A model generated the notes under the pieces. That model was not told where the DNA came from and searched no databases. It saw only the letters and a program-made list of their open reading frames with translations. Positions 21,368 through 25,105 of a stretch of DNA of 25,105 nucleotides are shown piece by piece. How positions within the stretch are numbered: the stretch's first letter is position 1; each line of letters starts with the position of its first letter. The stretch comes from Gryganskiella cystojenkinii (taxonomy: Eukaryota; Mortierellomycota; Mortierellomycetes; Mortierellales; Mortierellaceae): positions 1-25,105 of the forward strand of contig JAAAIG010000381.1 of assembly GCA_015852425.1 (NCBI GenBank). The letters run 5' to 3'. The position numbers and the translations under genes were made by a program.

Positions 21368-24153
21368 ATGGCACAGGTTCTGCATGCGAAAGCCCTCTTT
21401 GAGTGTCAAGGAGACGAAGATTCAGAACTGTCCTTTCTCGAGGGTGATATCTTGGTCAATGGTAATAATTTCGCCAACCCCTCTGCAATATTTGTTTCTA
21501 CTGTTCGTTGCTCTTTTGACCTGTCATTTATCATTCATCAAGGAATTTTACCGCTGATGGTCTCACCTTTCTCACTCGTCCTCTTTCTGATCAAACAGTA
21601 AAAGAAACCTCCGAGGAAGGATGGCTCCATGGGAGGCTGCAGCGTACGGGCGAGGAAGGTCTCTTTCCTGACAACTACGTCGAGTTGGTCTATGTCGAGG
21701 CAAGGCTTGGTGGATTTTTTTTTTTTTTTTTTGGCTGTTCACAAACTCGACTGGATGTGAATAGTCCTGTTGCCCTGTGGCTGATCAAACTACTCTCCTC
21801 TGTGGCATAATAGGTCTCGACTCCACCAGTAGCAACCCCACCCGTCCTTCCAGCTAGGTCTTCACCGACTCCTCAGACCACACCTGTAACGATTGCAAAG
21901 CAAACTCTGAAATCAATGGAGACACCAAAGCCAGTGCTACCCAAGAACTCTCAGGCGGCGACGACCCCAATTATACCTATTCTCCCTTCAAGACCTGTCC
22001 AAAAAACAACTCTTGGACCTGCGCCTGCTTCACCCTCTATTGCAGGCGCAAGGGCTGGACTCAGGAGCGTCGAGAAACCAGATGGTGGCCCTGTTCTAAC
22101 TGGAAGGGTATCACCATCACAACCAACACCATCGGGAGTGGCACTTCCAGGGCTCGGATCGCGCTCCATGTATGGAGGACCAAGTCCATCATTACCTGCT
22201 GCAGGACGAGGAGCCAACGGATCAACATCAGGACCGCCGCCGACTTTGCCAAAAAGGAGTAACACTATCCATGAAAGCACCAGTAGTGAGACAAACGATG
22301 GACCAGCATTATCTGTTCGAGAGAGGATGGCGAATCTGTCGATGGCAAACCAACGGACTGCTAGCCCTGGCAATCCCTCTAACATCGCCGCTCAACCTGT
22401 ACTTCCTCTTCGTCCTGCTGGCGGTGCTTCACTAATCACACCTAAACCCAACCCTGCGGCTCGTTCGCCTCTTTCGTCTGCAGCTCGACCGGCTCTCCCT
22501 CCAAGAACACTTACGGAAAATCCAAGTCCTTTGGAAAATAGGAACGTGCGAAGCTTTGCATCCTCTGTCACTGCAAAACCATTGCAACATCCACTGCAAC
22601 AACAACAACCGAAATCGTTTCAGATTCAGGACGCAGCAGCACCAGCACCGAAACTGACAACGTTCTCTCGACCTCGCTCAGCAAGGACTTCCAAGGTTGG
22701 CAGCAGTGGAGGTTCGAGCCCATCGCTTACGGAATCTGAATCGAAGAAAAGTGCAACAATTACGGCCACCCCCTTCCACAAGAGCATTCCGTCAGAAAAG
22801 CTCGACAGCTCTGTGCCTCCTAAGCTTCCTTCTCGTGCACCTTCTTCTGCTGCTGCTACTCCCGCTACACTAGGAGTTTCTTCCATCTCAAAGTCAGCAG
22901 ATCCAGGGCCTGTACGATTCAGTCCTGTCGCAATCCGATCCAACAACGCTGCTTCGCCGAGTGCTGCCGCTGCTAATATGGCTCTGCCCACAATATCCAG
23001 GAACACTCAACCTTTACCTCTACCCTCTCGACCAGGAGTCGCCGCCGCATCCAGCCATACTCTAGGATCGACAAGGTTGGCGACCACCGGAAATAATACC
23101 GCTGTAGACAGAAATGACACGGATAACAAGGGACCGTTCCCATCACCCTTTGGCGTCAAGTTGAATTCTGTTACCGGCTCTCGACCGACGGCTGATCAGA
23201 ACCGAGGACCCACAAATTCTGCTCCTGCAGTCACCACTACAATACCTTCCTCGGACTCTGCAGCGCCGCCACCATTACCAGCACGATCCAACACCACTGC
23301 GACTTCCACGACGTCTTCAACGTCATCGTCCTCTTCAACATCTTCGACTCGATCTACCGAGGACACACTTGGACGATTGCAACGATCCCAAATCCTGGAT
23401 CGGGACCGGGAAAGGGTTATGGATGCAATTGCGGGTAAATCAGTACCGTCATGGTCTACCAACAACAAGACGGCAGTTCGTCCTACACCTAGGGCAACGG
23501 TGAGCTCTGCCGCTGGTCCTGTCAAGGGTTCGTGCACTCAAGGTAGTCGAGTCGCGATGATGTTACCGACTCAGGAGCTGGACATGCAACCGTGCGAGGA
23601 TGTAGGAATCAAGAAGAGCGCACGTAGGCGATACGAAGCCCTGTTCCGATCCTCTACCAAAGGGGAATTTATAGAGGGTATTTTTTTTTTTTTTTTTTTA
23701 TTGCTTCGGCCAATCGAAGGATGTGACATGAACTGGCCAACACATGCTCTTCGATTCTTATACTTTATATATTTCCTCTCCTGTCCTATGTTATTAGGTG
23801 CCAAGGTTCACGCTATTTATGTTAGAAGTCGCTTGGACTCTAAGACTCTGGCGCAGATTTGGTAAGGAAGAACCTGTCCGTTAGTCTCATCTCTGTCGTT
23901 TCTTTTATTCCGCTGTTTGAGCATGCTTTTCGTGCCGTGCAAGTTGACTAACAGGTTTTACTCCCAACAAACACTTTTTCGTCCGACTTTTTTTTTTTTT
24001 TTGGGAAATAGGGATCTTGTGGATGTCGATAATGCTGGAAGGTTGAATCGAGCACAGTTTTGTATGGGCCTGTATCTGATCGACGAACGATTGTCGAGTG
24101 GATTGATTCCCTTGGAGGTCTCGGATGAGCTTTGGATCTCTGTGATGATGTAG
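21368..24153 (+). CDS. SH3 domain and C-terminal EH domain scaffold protein, 5 exons, 754 aa
   Basis: Exons: 21368-21461, 21599-21699, 21814-23677, 23798-23861, 24012-24153 (2265 nt). Residues 4-64 form an SH3 domain: ALFECQGDEDSELSFLEGDILV, EEGWLHGRL and FPDNYVEL supply the usual acidic RT loop, Trp and P-x-N-Y. Residues 66-660 are Ser/Pro/Ala-rich and probably disordered, with eight xLPxR motifs. From about 672 an EH domain follows: YEALFRS, FIEGAKVHAIYVRSRLDSKTLAQIWDLVDVDNAGRLNRAQFCMGLYLIDERL, ending soon after. EH domains bind NPF peptides in endocytic and phosphoinositide-linked proteins; yeast Irs4/Tax4 also have a C-terminal EH domain, but I recall no SH3 in them. Role in endocytosis or actin patches is inferred. 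The second intron (21700-21813) appears to be GC-AG. The EF-hand-like loop lacks canonical residues at positions 5 and 12. Confidence 0.88.
21700..21813 (+). other. Probable GC-AG intron in the SH3-EH gene
   Basis: After the SH3 domain end (VELVYVE) the sequence is GAG followed by GCAAGG, which matches the GC donor consensus, and the acceptor is TAATAG at 21808-21813. Only a phase-0 exit opens the downstream Pro-rich frame (VSTPPVATPP). Reading through meets a stop before 21814. A GT three bases after VY (GTCGAG) would also keep frame but is a poor donor. The intron holds 18 T in a row at 21715-21732. Confidence 0.6.
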
Positions 24154-24193
24154 AAGGAAAAAAAGGACATTAATTCTCGCCCATTCGTGGTTT

Positions 24194-24199
24194 AATAAA
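24194..24199 (+). terminator. Poly(A) signal AATAAA for the SH3-EH gene
   Basis: AATAAA about 40 bases after the TAG stop at 24151-24153. A second AATAAATAAA-like stretch follows near 24216. Confidence 0.6.
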
Positions 24200-24499
24200 G
24201 AAGGGCCTTTTTTTAAATAAATAAAAAAAAAAATGGACCATGGATGTGCCCTTTCGAACGGCCTCCTTTTTATCATGGCAACTTCCATCCATATATTTAT
24301 TTACTTTTTTCGCTCACCGAATCTCATCTCAGCTTCTTTTCTCGATTCCTTCTGCACTCGACTTCACTTCTCTCCACCCTCACTCACTATTGTCCAAACT
24401 GACATTAGCTTCTGCATATTCTGAAACGAAGTTCCCTGCACCTTGGATAGCGACTGAAACAGCTGTTTGACGAGTTCTTTCAGTGCCTCCAGATCATAG

Positions 24500-25105
24500 A
24501 GTCAACGAGTTTCAAGTCGAGGCTCGCAAAATCTTTTTCAATTCGACAGTGACAATCGTTTCTATGCAGATGAAGGATCAAATCAACGAACGAAAGCCGG
24601 TACAACGGATAGTAAGAAAGAAGATTTCACCGACTTTCCAAAAAGCTTGTTTTGTCTTTCCTCTCTCACTCGAAGGACGGCAGCTGATTAGCATCTCGAC
24701 GCGTCGTAAGGAAAGACCCTTGGAATATATACGTATTTTTTAACGTGTTGTGACAACAGTCTTTTTTTTTTTTTTTTTTGGAAAATACAGCATCTCCATT
24801 GGTTTCTTTAAGAGGGACTATGACCGATGCCTTTCAACAGCCTTTGCCCTTTATGGCTCCAGAAACAAGGATAGAGTGAGAAGTCGAGCTGTACAACAGA
24901 GGAAGAAGAATTCTGAATTCTTCTTTTCTTCTAGTCCGTTTTCCTACACAAATCAATGTTCTCAAACTATGCGGACCTTACCCTCCCTTGACGATTATTC
25001 GATCCTTGCTTCTGGTTGCGCCTTTCGCCTTGAAAGGACCCCATGGAGCCCCCAACGTCAACTACCTCTTGGAAGGCGATTATAAAGAGGATCCCCCCCC
25101 CCCCC
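24500..25105 (+). CDS. Possible 5' part of an unrecognised gene running off the window
   Basis: CT-rich leader-like sequence (24310-24395) is followed by pieces that splice in frame. A segment about 24501-24611 (reading NLFQFDSDNRFYADEGSNQ) has donor GTAAGA at 24612, and the next exon would start after ACAG at 24790, reading SPLVSLRGTMTDAFQQPLPFMAPETRI. A donor GTGAGA follows near 24876 and an acceptor TTCTAG near 24933. The final segment is open to the end in one frame (INVLKLCGPYPPLTIIRSLLL), but that frame does not join cleanly to the previous exon, while another frame does join and soon ends. The ATG at about 24825 is a possible start. No family recognised. Sequence quality near the terminal C run may be poor. 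Confidence 0.25.

Noticed and set aside
22626..23006. Minus-strand ORFs opposite the SH3-EH linker
   Set aside because: Mirror images of the Ser/Pro/Ala-rich repeats, without starts, introns or domains that would support a gene.

Overview
This is a stretch of nuclear DNA from an intron-rich filamentous fungus. Every clear gene is eukaryotic and split by short GT-AG introns with near-consensus donors (GTAAGT, GTATGT, GTGAGT). The protein set includes fungal markers (Atg22; a pentafunctional-era shikimate enzyme, chorismate synthase, as a separate gene). The high intron density (about 36 introns in seven confident genes plus one unassigned mitochondrial gene), the TTAATTAA-rich intergenic repeat, and the CT-rich 5' leaders suggest an early-diverging lineage such as Mucoromycota/Mortierellaceae. 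The species call is an inference. The window starts in a T run and ends in a C run, as contig or scaffold edges often do.

Layout, left to right. Positions 1-1739 hold no gene I can support, only a possible small ORF and a roughly 360-bp, very AT-rich, MITE-like element. Chorismate synthase (ARO2 type, minus strand, 6 exons) follows at 1740-3622. It shares a divergent promoter region of about 690 bp with ATG22 (plus, 4 exons, 4316-6483), the vacuolar amino-acid effluxer of autophagy. Next is exportin-1/CRM1 (plus, 18 coding exons, 7256-12845), with the leptomycin-reactive cysteine present. After a CT-rich 1.5-kb gap comes GID8 (plus, 5 exons, 14351-16233), a subunit of the GID/CTLH ubiquitin ligase, with an unusual hydrophobic and poly-Q N-terminal extension. 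A PRELI/MSF1-domain mitochondrial lipid-transfer protein (Ups1/PRELID type, minus, 2 exons) lies at 17032-17810. Ribosomal protein uL16/RPL10 (plus, 2 exons) lies at 18886-19961. An unassigned, probably mitochondrial, coiled-coil protein (plus, 2 exons) lies at 20385-20968. A 754-residue protein with an N-terminal SH3 domain and a C-terminal EH domain (plus, 5 exons) lies at 21368-24153. The right edge (24483-25105) may hold the 5' part of one more gene.

These are ordinary housekeeping and cell-biology genes with no sign of an operon, cluster, phage, CRISPR or horizontally acquired island. I did not find a clearly new multi-gene system. The most interesting local items are: (1) the SH3-EH scaffold, whose disordered middle carries eight xLPxR-type SH3-ligand motifs and whose gene uses a probable GC-AG intron; (2) the putative membrane-anchoring extension on GID8; (3) long A/T homopolymers (12-22 nt) concentrated inside introns; (4) a two-codon first coding exon in CRM1 next to an in-frame alternative ATG; (5) the AT-rich repeat abutting the chorismate synthase 3' end.

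All exon joins were made by eye from frame continuity, splice consensus and remembered family sequences. None was confirmed by transcript data or a database search.
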